From Schaedlerella arabinosiphila (GTDB lineage Bacteria > Bacillota > Clostridia > Lachnospirales > Lachnospiraceae), in assembly GCF_003885045.1 (NCBI RefSeq), contig NZ_RHJS01000002.1:4395302-4459301 (forward strand): a DNA stretch of 64,000 nucleotides, given 5' to 3'. Under the pieces are notes generated by a model that saw nothing but the letters and a program-made list of their open reading frames with translations, did not search any database and was not told the origin of the DNA. Below, one piece after another: positions 35,673 to 44,993 of this stretch. The stretch's first letter is position 1, and each line of letters opens with the position of its first letter. The translations under genes and the position numbers were made by a program.

Positions 35673-37265
35673 TTATTCTCCTTCGCAGATTTTTGCAATC
35701 TTCTGTCCTGTCGGCGTACAGCACAGTCCTCCATAGGTTCCTTTTAAACAAGTCGGCAGCTGCCTTCCTACACGGTTCATCGTCTCAATTGTTTCATCCA
35801 ATGGAATTTCTACTGAAAAACCGCACAGAACCATATTTGCAGTGGAAACCGCGTTCACCGCTGCCAGTACATTCCGCGCATTACACGGCTCATACCCGAC
35901 AGAAACCGCATCACAAATCTGCCCTAATATATTTTGCAGGGTTACGGTTGACGCTGTATATGCCTGGGCAGCGGTTCCTCCTAGCATCTCCACGACTCCT
36001 GCCGCAGCCATCGCGCCTGCGGACCCGCATTCTGCCTGGCATCCCGCCACCTCTCCGCCGAAAGTTGCCTGATGCGCTACAAATACACCTACACTTCCGG
36101 CCGCAAACATTGCGGACGCGATCTCATCGTCGCTGAGCTTCATATTATCCCCCAGATAAACGACCGCCGCCGGCAGAATCCCAACCGATCCAACCGTCGG
36201 AGACGCCACAACTGCTCCCGGCCTTTCGATTTCCACAGATTCCAGAACACCGATTGCCACACAGGCGATCTCATTCAAAATCCCGATGTCCGCAACCTTC
36301 GTGTTTCCTTCTCTGATATTTCGGTACATTGTTGCAGCCTTGATCGGATAGAGTCCTCCGATTTTTTCTTCAGTCATGTTGTTGATGCCGCGTTTGACTG
36401 ATTCCCGCATCACATGGATTATATTTTTCATAATATCCATTACCTGCCCGCGGGAATATCCGCTTCTTGCCATTTCATAGAGAATCCCCAGCTCGCCTGC
36501 GCGTGTAATGCCGTTCTCTTTTCCAAATGCAAGCGCCTCCGCAGCGGTTCGAAACGGAATATTCTCATAACGGAACCGCGACAGAACAGGAAGCACATGT
36601 GATGTATACCGTACCTTTGCAACCTGCGGAATTTCAAGAAGCGCCTGCCGCTGTACCTCTGTCAGATTTTCTCTCGTTTCCAGATATACAATACTTCCGT
36701 CCCCTGTACTGCTTTCTTTCATCCGAAATTCTTCGATAATGATTTTTTCTGCCTGTCTCTTTATCTCTTCCAGATCTGTGTCTTTATTCAAGTAAAGAAA
36801 TACAGTATTAAAATCTCCTTTGATATAGATTGGATATGTGTCGATCTCGATCAGCTCAATCGCGCCGCCCCCAATTGATGTGGAGCCCAGCACAAGCTGG
36901 CTGCCGTCTTTTCCCGTCAATTCCAAACAGGCATAATTGGGTTCTTTATTTTCCTTTGTCTCAATTGCAAAGTGTACCTCCATGCCTTTTTCCCGGGCAA
37001 TTTCCAACGCATCGGTCATCCCCTCACTGTCAATCGGAATCCCCAGCAGCCCCGCCGTAAATCCTCTGTCTGACCATTGAAGCTTATAATAAGCCGCATA
37101 CGAACTTCCTGGGTCAAAAGAAATACGGGCTTTACGCACCTCTTCACCCAGCAGCATTCGGGCGGCCGCCCCGATCCGGTAAGGCCCTGCCGTATGGGAA
37201 CTTGACGTTCCAACCATGACTGGCCCAAATACTTCGTTAAATATACTGCCATAATACATTTCCAT
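35673..37265 (-). CDS. sdaA: L-serine dehydratase, iron-sulfur type, fused beta-alpha chain
   Basis: Deaminates L-serine to pyruvate and ammonia using a [4Fe-4S] cluster. Many Clostridia have separate beta and alpha subunits; here both are in one 530-residue chain. The beta domain begins FGPVMVGTSSSHTAGPYRIG. The alpha domain contains GAVVASPTVGSVGILPAAVV, CQAECGSAGAMAAAG and CNARNVLAAVNAVSTANMVLCG, whose cysteines supply the cluster ligands. GGAG precedes the ATG. It is the last gene of the operon carrying an oxoacid:ferredoxin oxidoreductase and an ADP-forming acyl-CoA synthetase, so pyruvate or a related oxoacid can feed them. A related substrate other than serine is possible. Confidence 0.85.
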   Translation of the reverse strand: MEMYYGSIFNEVFGPVMVGTSSSHTAGPYRIGAAARMLLGEEVRKARISFDPGSSYAAYYKLQWSDRGFTAGLLGIPIDSEGMTDALEIAREKGMEVHFAIETKENKEPNYACLELTGKDGSQLVLGSTSIGGGAIELIEIDTYPIYIKGDFNTVFLYLNKDTDLEEIKRQAEKIIIEEFRMKESSTGDGSIVYLETRENLTEVQRQALLEIPQVAKVRYTSHVLPVLSRFRYENIPFRTAAEALAFGKENGITRAGELGILYEMARSGYSRGQVMDIMKNIIHVMRESVKRGINNMTEEKIGGLYPIKAATMYRNIREGNTKVADIGILNEIACVAIGVLESVEIERPGAVVASPTVGSVGILPAAVVYLGDNMKLSDDEIASAMFAAGSVGVFVAHQATFGGEVAGCQAECGSAGAMAAAGVVEMLGGTAAQAYTASTVTLQNILGQICDAVSVGYEPCNARNVLAAVNAVSTANMVLCGFSVEIPLDETIETMNRVGRQLPTCLKGTYGGLCCTPTGQKIAKICEGE

Positions 37266-37284
37266 ATCGTTCTCCTTTTCTAAG

Positions 37285-37320
37285 GGACTGCCGCGAAGTC
37301 AAAGGCTGCGCGGCAGTTCC
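37285..37320 (-). other. Intercistronic hairpin between BCCT and serine dehydratase genes
   Basis: GGACTGCCGCG faces CGCGGCAGTTCC with a 13-base loop and one bulge. There is no T run. It occupies most of the 68-bp gap and could be an mRNA processing or stability element. Confidence 0.5.
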
Positions 37321-37333
37321 TGAATATGTTCAT

Positions 37334-38854
37334 TTATTTCTCGGATATATCATGTTCCAATGTCCGCTTTACGGACAGCATTAAAAGAAACAGCACCAGA
37401 ACCAGCGGAAGCCCTGTCACGACAGACATGATTTTTACATGTTCAATCCCGCCGATCAGCATCAACGCAATGGAGAGCAGGCAAAAAACAACTGCCCAAA
37501 AAAGACGGTTCCATCTCGCCGGCTCCTGTTCCGCCCCCAGCTTTTTTGTCGTTACTCCCGCAAGCACATAAGCACAGGAATCAATTGTGGTGGCAAGGTA
37601 AATGAAGCATACGATACACAGAAACAGCATCATGAATTTTGCCATGGGAAGCGTCTTCAGGATTGCGATCATTGCGCCGCTCTGCCCTTCTCTGTTCAAA
37701 ATATCGACCAGATCTGCTTTACCGCTTTTTTGAAGATATAATGAATATCCGCCGAAAACCATAAAGCTGAAGCAGCAGCCCAATGTCCCCCAGACAAGCT
37801 GCCCCCACATTACATTTTGGATCGTTCTCCCACGTGAGATTTTCCCTACGAACATGCCCATCATGGGCATAAACGCAATCCACCAGCCCCAGTAAAACAC
37901 GGTCCAGCTCTTCGTAAATTCACCGCTCCCGAAAGGTTGTGTATAGGTACTCATTCTAAAAAATTCATCGGCATACAGCCCGATGCTGTTCACCTCCATC
38001 TTCAGGATATCAACCGTTGGGCCTGCAAGCAAAACAATCAGCATAAACAGGAATGCCATTCCTATATTTATATTGCTCAGCCTTTGAATCCCTTTATCAA
38101 GGCCAAGGTACACACTTGCCCCAAAAATCAGTATCCAGATAATCAGTACGATCATCTTGACCATAAAGTCATACTGCTGCGGAATTTCGAATACATTCCG
38201 TATCACGTCGGCCAGAACCGGGGTTCCGATCCCAAGAGATGTGGAAATAGACCCAACCACTCCAAAAACAACGAGGATATCAATACAGTGTCCCGGCCAT
38301 CTGTCTGCAGATTTTTTCATTATAACGCTGCAGGCGGTACTCAGGCGTATACTCGGATCTTTTTTCACATACATCATGTAGGCAACTGCGATGATCGCCG
38401 GATTGTAAAGCGCCCATGCGCTGAATCCCCAGTGGAATTGGCCGTACATATGCGCATATTCATATGCCGTCTCACTGAGAGGTTCTATTTGGAATGGAGG
38501 GCTGCTCACATAATAAATCGGTTCCAGGAAGCCCAGAATCACGATACTTGTTCCGACTCCTGCCGTAAACAGCATTGCAATCCATGAAAGATTAGAATAC
38601 CGCGGCTTTTCGTTCTTGTCTCCCAGCTTCATTTTCCCGAATCTGCCGAATGAAAGCCAAAACAAAAAAATGAAGCTTGCAAGGCATGCCGTAAGATATA
38701 GCCAGCCAAATTTTTCCGTACACAGGTCAAACAGATCCAGGATAACTGTTCCGGATTTTTCCGGTTGTAAAAGCAATAACAGTGTTAAAAGAATCAAAGC
38801 CAGACAGGATGGAATGAAAATTTTTATATTTATCTCATTGAATCTTTTTTTCAT
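37334..38854 (-). CDS. BCCT-family transporter
   Basis: Sodium- or proton-coupled carrier of the betaine/carnitine/choline family, 506 residues with about 12 helices. The family signature is present: KSWTVFYWGWWIAFMPMMG followed by FVGKISRGRTIQNV. I use the ATG at 38854 with TGAGG six bases upstream; a TTG four codons earlier is less likely. Family members import quaternary amines and related zwitterions. Next to a serine dehydratase, the substrate may be an amino acid or an amine breakdown product; the sequence alone does not decide. Confidence 0.9.
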   Translation of the reverse strand: MKKRFNEINIKIFIPSCLALILLTLLLLLQPEKSGTVILDLFDLCTEKFGWLYLTACLASFIFLFWLSFGRFGKMKLGDKNEKPRYSNLSWIAMLFTAGVGTSIVILGFLEPIYYVSSPPFQIEPLSETAYEYAHMYGQFHWGFSAWALYNPAIIAVAYMMYVKKDPSIRLSTACSVIMKKSADRWPGHCIDILVVFGVVGSISTSLGIGTPVLADVIRNVFEIPQQYDFMVKMIVLIIWILIFGASVYLGLDKGIQRLSNINIGMAFLFMLIVLLAGPTVDILKMEVNSIGLYADEFFRMSTYTQPFGSGEFTKSWTVFYWGWWIAFMPMMGMFVGKISRGRTIQNVMWGQLVWGTLGCCFSFMVFGGYSLYLQKSGKADLVDILNREGQSGAMIAILKTLPMAKFMMLFLCIVCFIYLATTIDSCAYVLAGVTTKKLGAEQEPARWNRLFWAVVFCLLSIALMLIGGIEHVKIMSVVTGLPLVLVLFLLMLSVKRTLEHDISEK

Positions 38855-38875
38855 AGCATGCCTCAAAAACCTTTT

Positions 38876-40981
38876 TTATCTTTCCATGTATTTGATGATC
38901 AGGCTGTCGGCCACGCCAACGCCTTCGCCTTCCGGGTAGACAAACAACGGATTGATATCCAGTTCCTTTAATGTATCTTTGTTTGCAGCCGCAAATTTTC
39001 CAACAGATACAAGGGTTTCGCAGAGAGCGTCAATATCATAGCGTACTCCGCCCCGATATCCTTCCAACATCCTGTATGCTTTCAGAAAACGCAGCATATC
39101 CAATGCTTCTTCCTTCCCAAGCGGAGCCGGATATACCGCCGCGTCCCGGAACAGTTCCACAAATACGCCGCCCAGTCCAACCATGACCATCGGCCCGAAC
39201 TGTGGATCGTTATTGACTCCAAGAATCATTTCCAATCCCGGTTTCAGCATGGGAGCCATTAAGACGCCGTTGATCCTAGCATCCGGACAGTTTTTCTTTA
39301 CATTTTCCATTATCCGGATATATGCTTCCCTGGCTTTGCTGCCATCTGAAACATTCAGAATGACTCCTCCCACATCACTTTTATGCAGAATATCTGCCGA
39401 TTCTATTTTCATTGCCAGCGGCCCGTTCATTGACTCTGCCGCATCCCGGGCCTCGTCGGCAGAAGTCACAACCCGTTCCGCAGCCACAGGCACCCCAAAT
39501 GCTTCCAGGCACAGCTTACTTTCATGCTCCGACAATGCATACGATGTTTTTCCGGCTGTTTCCGGCAAAGCAATGTCATAATTTCCCCGTGCATGATCCG
39601 GCTTTATATGGTCAGCCAGTTTTTTCAGCATTCGGAACGCATAGAGCGGCGGCGGAAGAATCGGAACTCCGATGCCAAGCAGCTTTTCCTGATATTCCGG
39701 ATTTCGTGTATTTTCCGCAAAGGGAATCACAGCAATCGGTTTACAGCTCTGCCCTTTTTCCTGAATTACTTTTTTGATTCCTTCATACATATAGTGAATC
39801 GCCGGGTCTGCAATCTCATATAGCAGCGTATAACCTATCAAGACCATTCCTACGCCCGGATCATCCATAACGGCCGTAAGCGCCTGTGCATACAAATCTG
39901 CATCATAAGATAAGCTTGCCGTCATGTCCAGCGGATTATTCGGCGTTGCATAATCCGGAAGCAATTCCTTCAATGCGCGAAGTGTCTCTTCAGCGAAATC
40001 TGGATACGAGATTCCATTCAGCCATCCCACATCCGCACATATGGCAGTCTCACCTCCCGAAAGATTCATGGATGCAAATCCCGGCCTTTGAGGCAGCTTC
40101 GGAATGGTTGACAGTAACAGGGACATTGCAATCAGTTCTTCCAGATCGTCTGCCCGGATTGCCCCGAATTTCTTTAAAAGAGCTTCGAATGACGCATCTG
40201 TTCCAGACATACTCCCTGTATGGGAGGCGGCAATTGCCTGACCTTTGCTGCTTCTTCCCGCTTTCAGAACAACGACTGTTTTTTTCATCTGTGCTGCTTT
40301 TCTGAGCGTATCGATGAATTTTTTTACATTTTTGACACCCTCCAAATACAAGCTGATCACCTTGGTATCTTTATCGTTGACCAGAAATTCCATATAATCT
40401 TCCATCTGTACGCCTTTGGCATTTCCCGCTGAAATATTATAGGAAAACCGCATGGAAGGGCTGTCCATCATAGAAAGGCAAAGCTGCCCGCTCTGGGATA
40501 TGACTCCCACATTGCCTTTCCTCTCTCTTTTTTCAGAGACAAATGCAAATGCATGTATATCATCCACATAGTTTATATAGCCCGCGCAATTGGGGCCCAT
40601 AACGGCAATATTCAGCTCCCTGGCCTTTTCCAGAAGCTCCTTTTCATTTCTGCGGCCCTCGTCTGTTCCGGTTTCCCCATACCCGCTGGCATAGATGACC
40701 GCCCCTCCGCATCCTTTCTTTGCCCCTTCTTCAAGAAGCGGCAGAATCGTCTTTTGGGGAGTGCAGAGAATCAGCAGATCAATCTCATCCGGGATGTCAG
40801 AAATGGACGGGAAACATTGCCGTTCAAAAACCGTAGTCCTTTTTGGATTTACAAAATAGATCCTGCTCAAGTCCTTTGTATAGGTAAGGATATTCCTGCA
40901 TACGTCTCCTCCGAACCCTTCTTTTTCGCTTGCGCCTACAACAGCCATGGATCTGGGTTTCATTAGCTTAGTCAAATCCAT
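38876..40981 (-). CDS. ADP-forming acetate/acyl-CoA ligase, fused alpha-beta
   Basis: Converts acyl-CoA, ADP and phosphate to the free acid, CoA and ATP, conserving energy by substrate-level phosphorylation. The 701 residues contain the alpha part (CoA-binding MAVVGASEKEGFGGDV, MGPNCAGYINYVDD, GVISQSGQLC). A catalytic His follows in AIAASHTGSMSGTDASF, and then the ATP-grasp beta part (LAMKIESADILHKSDVGGVIL, ELDINPLFVYPEG). It lies between the oxidoreductase gamma subunit and the BCCT gene, ideally placed to use the acyl-CoA the oxidoreductase produces. The exact acyl group is not readable. Confidence 0.9.
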   Translation of the reverse strand: MDLTKLMKPRSMAVVGASEKEGFGGDVCRNILTYTKDLSRIYFVNPKRTTVFERQCFPSISDIPDEIDLLILCTPQKTILPLLEEGAKKGCGGAVIYASGYGETGTDEGRRNEKELLEKARELNIAVMGPNCAGYINYVDDIHAFAFVSEKRERKGNVGVISQSGQLCLSMMDSPSMRFSYNISAGNAKGVQMEDYMEFLVNDKDTKVISLYLEGVKNVKKFIDTLRKAAQMKKTVVVLKAGRSSKGQAIAASHTGSMSGTDASFEALLKKFGAIRADDLEELIAMSLLLSTIPKLPQRPGFASMNLSGGETAICADVGWLNGISYPDFAEETLRALKELLPDYATPNNPLDMTASLSYDADLYAQALTAVMDDPGVGMVLIGYTLLYEIADPAIHYMYEGIKKVIQEKGQSCKPIAVIPFAENTRNPEYQEKLLGIGVPILPPPLYAFRMLKKLADHIKPDHARGNYDIALPETAGKTSYALSEHESKLCLEAFGVPVAAERVVTSADEARDAAESMNGPLAMKIESADILHKSDVGGVILNVSDGSKAREAYIRIMENVKKNCPDARINGVLMAPMLKPGLEMILGVNNDPQFGPMVMVGLGGVFVELFRDAAVYPAPLGKEEALDMLRFLKAYRMLEGYRGGVRYDIDALCETLVSVGKFAAANKDTLKELDINPLFVYPEGEGVGVADSLIIKYMER

Positions 40982-40985
40982 ATGA

Positions 40986-41537
40986 TCATTCCTCCGTATT
41001 TACCGCGGCAGCGCCTCTTTGATAGCATGCCGCATTCTTTTTATTGTAGATGGATTTCCCTTTCTTCTCAAAAAATCCCAGGATTGCCTTCTCCAGATAA
41101 TCTACATCAAATAAATCCGTACAGGCAGCCAATGCTCCTAACATGGCCAGATTGGCCGCTTTTAAATTTTGTTCTTCCGCCGCAATATCTGTAGCCGGAA
41201 CTTTGATCACCGAAATGTCTTTCCGAAATTCCCGGTCATCCGGTACAATGGAAGAATTGACCAGCAGAATACCGCCGCTTTTTACACAGGATTCAAATTT
41301 ATCAACCGCAGGCGTATTCAGCGCAAGCAGAATATCCGGGTGCTTCGATACAGGACTTGCAATCCTCTTATCGCTGATTTTTACAGTGCAATTTGCTGTC
41401 CCGCCCCGCATTTCCGAACCATAGGAGGGATAGAACAGGACGTTTTTACCGGATCTCATTCCCGCTTCAACCAGGATCATTCCGGCCGTAAGCACCCCCT
41501 GGCCTCCAAATCCGGCACAGATCATTTCATTTTTCAT
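40986..41537 (-). CDS. 2-oxoacid:ferredoxin oxidoreductase, gamma subunit
   Basis: The 183-residue gamma chain of a four-subunit Kor/Vor-type enzyme. Signature MICAGFGGQGVLTAGMILVEAG, then YGSEMRGGTANCTVKISD and ALNTPAVDKFE. The ATG at 41537 has AGAGG nine bases upstream; a TTG three codons earlier is less likely. It ends four bases before the acyl-CoA ligase start and follows the beta subunit by 14 bp. Confidence 0.9.
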   Translation of the reverse strand: MKNEMICAGFGGQGVLTAGMILVEAGMRSGKNVLFYPSYGSEMRGGTANCTVKISDKRIASPVSKHPDILLALNTPAVDKFESCVKSGGILLVNSSIVPDDREFRKDISVIKVPATDIAAEEQNLKAANLAMLGALAACTDLFDVDYLEKAILGFFEKKGKSIYNKKNAACYQRGAAAVNTEE

Positions 41538-41551
41538 GACATACAACCTCT

Positions 41552-42274
41552 CTATTTCTTTAATTCACCTAACGGAAAATATGGAATCATCTCCTCATTG
41601 ATCCTCTGCACGCATTTTACAGGCGCCATATTCATATTTGTCGGACATGGCGACAGCAGTTCCACCAGGCAGAAGCCTTCGCCGGCCATGTGTTTTTCAA
41701 AAGCAGTCTCGATATATTTTTTACTGATCCTTATTCCTTTTGCATCCGCCAGGCTTCCTCTTGCAAGATATGCAATATGTAATCCTGAAAATGCTTTTTC
41801 AATCTGAAACGGCATTCCCCATTTTGCAGGATCTTTCCCGTGGGGTGTAGAAGTCGTTACCTGTCCCGGAAGGGAGGTGGGCGCGCACTGCCCTCCGGTC
41901 ATTCCGAACAGCCCGTTGTTGATCACCACGGTGAGAATATTATCGTTTCGGATGCCTGCATGCATCATTTCCGCCATTCCGATCGCGTAGGCGGCTCCGT
42001 CGCCGATATAGGCGAGCACCGGATTTTCCGGGCGCACCTTTTTGATTCCGATTGCCGTGGGAATGGGTCTGCCGTGGGCCGCCATGATGGTATCAAATTT
42101 CCACGAATTTATATTCAGTGAGCCGCAGGCCACATCCACTACAGTAATCAGCTTTTCATTTAACCCCATTTTTTCCGCCGTCTCCGCGATCAGCCTTACC
42201 GCCAGGCCATGACCGCAGCCAGGGCAGAACCCGCTTTTTGTAAAGGTTACTGTTTCAGGAGCTTTCAAGCGCAT
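41552..42274 (-). CDS. 2-oxoacid:ferredoxin oxidoreductase, beta subunit (TPP-binding)
   Basis: The 240-residue chain that binds thiamine pyrophosphate and decarboxylates the oxoacid. It has SGFCPGCGHGLAVRL at the N-terminus, the TPP signature YIGDGAAYAIGMAEMMHA with NNGLFGMTGGQ, and AHGRPIPTAIGIKKV. It lies one base after the alpha subunit stop, so the two are translationally coupled. Order delta-alpha-beta-gamma matches Kor or Vor enzymes (2-oxoglutarate, branched-chain oxoacids). Single-chain pyruvate oxidoreductases differ. Confidence 0.92.
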   Translation of the reverse strand: MRLKAPETVTFTKSGFCPGCGHGLAVRLIAETAEKMGLNEKLITVVDVACGSLNINSWKFDTIMAAHGRPIPTAIGIKKVRPENPVLAYIGDGAAYAIGMAEMMHAGIRNDNILTVVINNGLFGMTGGQCAPTSLPGQVTTSTPHGKDPAKWGMPFQIEKAFSGLHIAYLARGSLADAKGIRISKKYIETAFEKHMAGEGFCLVELLSPCPTNMNMAPVKCVQRINEEMIPYFPLGELKK

Positions 42275-42275
42275 C

Positions 42276-43328
42276 TCAATCTCCCTCCTTATTCAGCCAG
42301 TCTTTTATTTTTTCCAACAGCCCTTCCGGTTCCGGAATCTCGAATATAGATCCATAATGTTCCACAGGTATCTTTCCGCCGACTGCAAGCCTGATATCAT
42401 CTGCCATCTGCCCAAGTATATTCATTTCCACAGACAGAAACCGTTTAGCCTTAGAGGCTTTTTGGAATGCTTCCGATGGAAACGGCCATAAAGTTACCGG
42501 TCGGATCAGTCCTGCCTTCCATCCCCTTTCACGAGCCAGTTCTACCGTCTCCATACAGACCCGGGAGCTGATCCCATACGCCACCAATACAATCTCAGCG
42601 TCCTCAACCTGGATTGCTTCATAGCGCTGCTCTTTTTCCTCTATCTCCCGATACTTGTTCAGCAGATACGCTTCATAATCCGGGCAGGTATAGTAAACAT
42701 TTTGTATCTTTTTGTGTTCTTCCCCTTTTTTGCAGCCCTTCACGGTCCATTCAAATTTATCAATATTGTGTTCCTGCCATTTTGGAATCTCCACCGCTTC
42801 GATCATCTGGCCGATCGCGGCATCGGATGCGATCAGGACAGGATGCCTGTATTTTTCTGCCAAATCAAATGCTTCAGCCATCAAATCCGCATTTTCCTGT
42901 ACGGATGCCGGCGCCAGCACTATCGTCCGGTAGTCGCCATGACCGCCGCCTCTCGTCAGCTGCCAGTAGTCCCCCTGCCCCTGTGAAATATCTCCTAGAC
43001 CGGTTCCAATCCTCATCACGTCTACAATCACCGCCGGAAGATCCGCAGCAACCAGATAGGATATCCCTTCCTGCTTTAAAGAAAATCCCGGGCCGGACGA
43101 GGATGTCAATGCACGCGCGCCTGCTGCCGCCGCTCCCAATACCATATTGATGCCGGAAAGTTCTGACTCTGCCTGAATGAAAACTCCCCCTGCCTCCTCC
43201 ATACGCCATGAAAGATACTCCAGGATTTCTGTCTGCGGCGTGATCGGATAACCGCTGTAAAAACGGCAGCCAGCGGCAACTGCCGCTTCGGCAAGCGCCT
43301 CATTTCCTTTTAACAATACCTTCTCCAT
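42276..43328 (-). CDS. 2-oxoacid:ferredoxin oxidoreductase, alpha subunit
   Basis: The 350-residue alpha chain. It starts MEKVLLKGNEALAEAAVAAG, has the substrate-binding GYPITPQTEILEYLS and TSSSGPGFSLKQEGISYL, and ends with a transketolase C-terminal-like domain. The ATG at 43328 follows GGAGG by five bases; the longer frame from a GTG has no ribosome site. The enzyme passes electrons to ferredoxin through the delta subunit encoded just upstream. Confidence 0.92.
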   Translation of the reverse strand: MEKVLLKGNEALAEAAVAAGCRFYSGYPITPQTEILEYLSWRMEEAGGVFIQAESELSGINMVLGAAAAGARALTSSSGPGFSLKQEGISYLVAADLPAVIVDVMRIGTGLGDISQGQGDYWQLTRGGGHGDYRTIVLAPASVQENADLMAEAFDLAEKYRHPVLIASDAAIGQMIEAVEIPKWQEHNIDKFEWTVKGCKKGEEHKKIQNVYYTCPDYEAYLLNKYREIEEKEQRYEAIQVEDAEIVLVAYGISSRVCMETVELARERGWKAGLIRPVTLWPFPSEAFQKASKAKRFLSVEMNILGQMADDIRLAVGGKIPVEHYGSIFEIPEPEGLLEKIKDWLNKEGD

Positions 43329-43339
43329 AACTTCCTCCA

Positions 43340-43549
43340 CTACGATATCTCAAAAACATAATCCGGGCACACCATGTAGCAGATCCCACATGCGATGCAC
43401 TTGCTTTGCTCTACCTGAATCACATTATATCCGCTCTCATTTACATGCTGCGACACCTGCACTGCCTGCTTCGGGCATGCATGGACGCAGTAGCCGCATC
43501 CTTTACATCTCGCGGTATCTGTGTATATTTTTTTGATTTTGTCTGCCAT
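43340..43549 (-). CDS. 2-oxoacid:ferredoxin oxidoreductase, delta subunit (2x[4Fe-4S] ferredoxin)
   Basis: A 69-residue ferredoxin-like chain with two [4Fe-4S] motifs, CKGCGYCVHACP and CIACGICYMVCP. Both have the full four cysteines. It carries electrons from the alpha/beta/gamma complex to free ferredoxin. It lies 15 bp after the MFS carrier gene and 11 bp before the alpha subunit start. Confidence 0.92.
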   Translation of the reverse strand: MADKIKKIYTDTARCKGCGYCVHACPKQAVQVSQHVNESGYNVIQVEQSKCIACGICYMVCPDYVFEIS

Positions 43550-43564
43550 TGTTCAACCTCACTG

Positions 43565-44821
43565 CTATGCTTCCTTCTTTTCTGCTCCCCGTAAGCCTAA
43601 ACGCCTTACTGCCTGTGCCAGAACACCGCCGATAACACAGCTTATAATCAGAAAAGTAAAAATATAGTTATAACCCTGTCCGCCGAATTTATCCAACATA
43701 CCTCCAAAAATCAGGGAATACAGAGAATCCGGGGCATATCCGATAATTGAAGCGATGCCAATTGCCGTTCCAGTCAAAGCGCGCGGGATTCCGGCCTCGC
43801 TCATAACGGAGAATATGACTCCATACAGCATCATTGCCACTGCACTGGGAATTAATGTGTATACACTTGCCACTGCAGGATTCAGGGTTGAAGGCAGCAG
43901 CATAACGCTTACGAACAAAAGCGCTACAATCGCAAATGCTGTTGTAAGCCATTTGCAGGTGGACTTAAATACCTTGTCTGCCAGAAGTCCCCCGACCGGT
44001 GCAAGCAGTAAAAGCCCCATACGGATAACCGATATAAAACTGGAGTCTGACGGTGTGATTCCGATTACCTCAGTCAAATATGGGTTAAAATAGGAAACGC
44101 TGGTATATATCCCGTCTCCGCAGAAAATGACAAAGGATGCAATCCATACAACCGGATTCTTCAAAACTTTTCCTACGTCAGCAAATTTAAACTTATCGTC
44201 GTCACTCTGGGCTGAAGACGTGTCTTCTGCGCCCTTCCCATCCTTCATTAAAACCGCAAGCATGACTGCAGCAAGTACTGCAACCGAACCGCCTGAGACA
44301 ACTGCCCGGAAAAATCCGGTTTCCAGATTTCCTCCCGCAGTGTTGAAAAATTTTAAGGCAAATGCATTTGTCAGCGAGTTTGTAAGTCCGTTACAGGCAT
44401 AATATACGCCGTAAAGGAAACCCTGCTCTTCCTCTGTTCCGACCAGTCTGATAGCTTTCATCAAAGATGACCAGAAAACAAAGGCTGTAGAAAGGGATAA
44501 CCCCAGATAAATAATCATGGACAAAACAAAATTCTTCATCGTAAACGCATAAAGATATGCCAGCAGCGACGTTGCCACCAGTGAAATAATCAATGATTTT
44601 TTCGCGGAAAGCTTGTCTGCCAGAATCCCGCCCGGTATGTACAGTATCATATTCACTACGGTATACATGGTCATCAAAATACCGGACTGCACATTTGTAA
44701 TGCCCATACTCGCTATCTGTGCATCGTAAAAAACGAACTTGATATAGGGCAGAAAATAGATTGATCCCCCGGCTAGTCCAAGCGCCGCAATCGTTAAGTA
44801 CTTTCTAAGCTTCGAGTTCAT
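43565..44821 (-). CDS. MFS transporter, first gene of the IclR-controlled operon
   Basis: A 418-residue 12-helix carrier. It has the loop 2-3 motif GGILADKLSAKKSLII and a central cytoplasmic loop (MKDGKGAEDTSSAQSDDD). GGAGG is six bases before the ATG. As the first gene after the promoter and the IclR-type palindromes it probably imports the operon's substrate; the sequence does not identify the substrate. A second carrier of the BCCT family is encoded later, so two related compounds or an exchange may be involved. Confidence 0.88.
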   Translation of the reverse strand: MNSKLRKYLTIAALGLAGGSIYFLPYIKFVFYDAQIASMGITNVQSGILMTMYTVVNMILYIPGGILADKLSAKKSLIISLVATSLLAYLYAFTMKNFVLSMIIYLGLSLSTAFVFWSSLMKAIRLVGTEEEQGFLYGVYYACNGLTNSLTNAFALKFFNTAGGNLETGFFRAVVSGGSVAVLAAVMLAVLMKDGKGAEDTSSAQSDDDKFKFADVGKVLKNPVVWIASFVIFCGDGIYTSVSYFNPYLTEVIGITPSDSSFISVIRMGLLLLAPVGGLLADKVFKSTCKWLTTAFAIVALLFVSVMLLPSTLNPAVASVYTLIPSAVAMMLYGVIFSVMSEAGIPRALTGTAIGIASIIGYAPDSLYSLIFGGMLDKFGGQGYNYIFTFLIISCVIGGVLAQAVRRLGLRGAEKKEA

Positions 44822-44838
44822 AGTTGCCTCCTTTTTTG

Positions 44839-44871
44839 AAACAATATTTTGTTTTATTGAAACGCCGTTTC
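44839..44871. promoter_or_regulatory. Two palindromic operator candidates for the IclR regulator
   Basis: AAACAATATTTTGTTT (44839-44854) is a perfect palindrome and GAAACGCCGTTTC (44859-44871) is another. The GAAAC/GTTTC half-sites resemble many IclR-family boxes. They sit between the -10 box and the MFS gene, where a bound repressor would block transcription. Confidence 0.6.
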
Positions 44872-44886
44872 TATTTTTATAAAGTA

Positions 44887-44915
44887 ATTATAAACTACGG
44901 TAATTAAAATGTCAA
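44887..44915 (-). promoter_or_regulatory. Consensus promoter of the oxoacid-metabolism operon
   Basis: Leftward TTGACA (44910-44915) and TATAAT (44887-44892) match the sigma-A consensus exactly, with a 17-base spacer. The start point would be just upstream of the two palindromes, so a strong, tightly repressed promoter is expected. Confidence 0.85.
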
Positions 44916-44993
44916 CCAGGCTTCTCATTTTTTCACAAAAAAAGAGACAACGCTCAAACTACGTCATCTCGTTTTGGAAATGTGATCTGCTTT

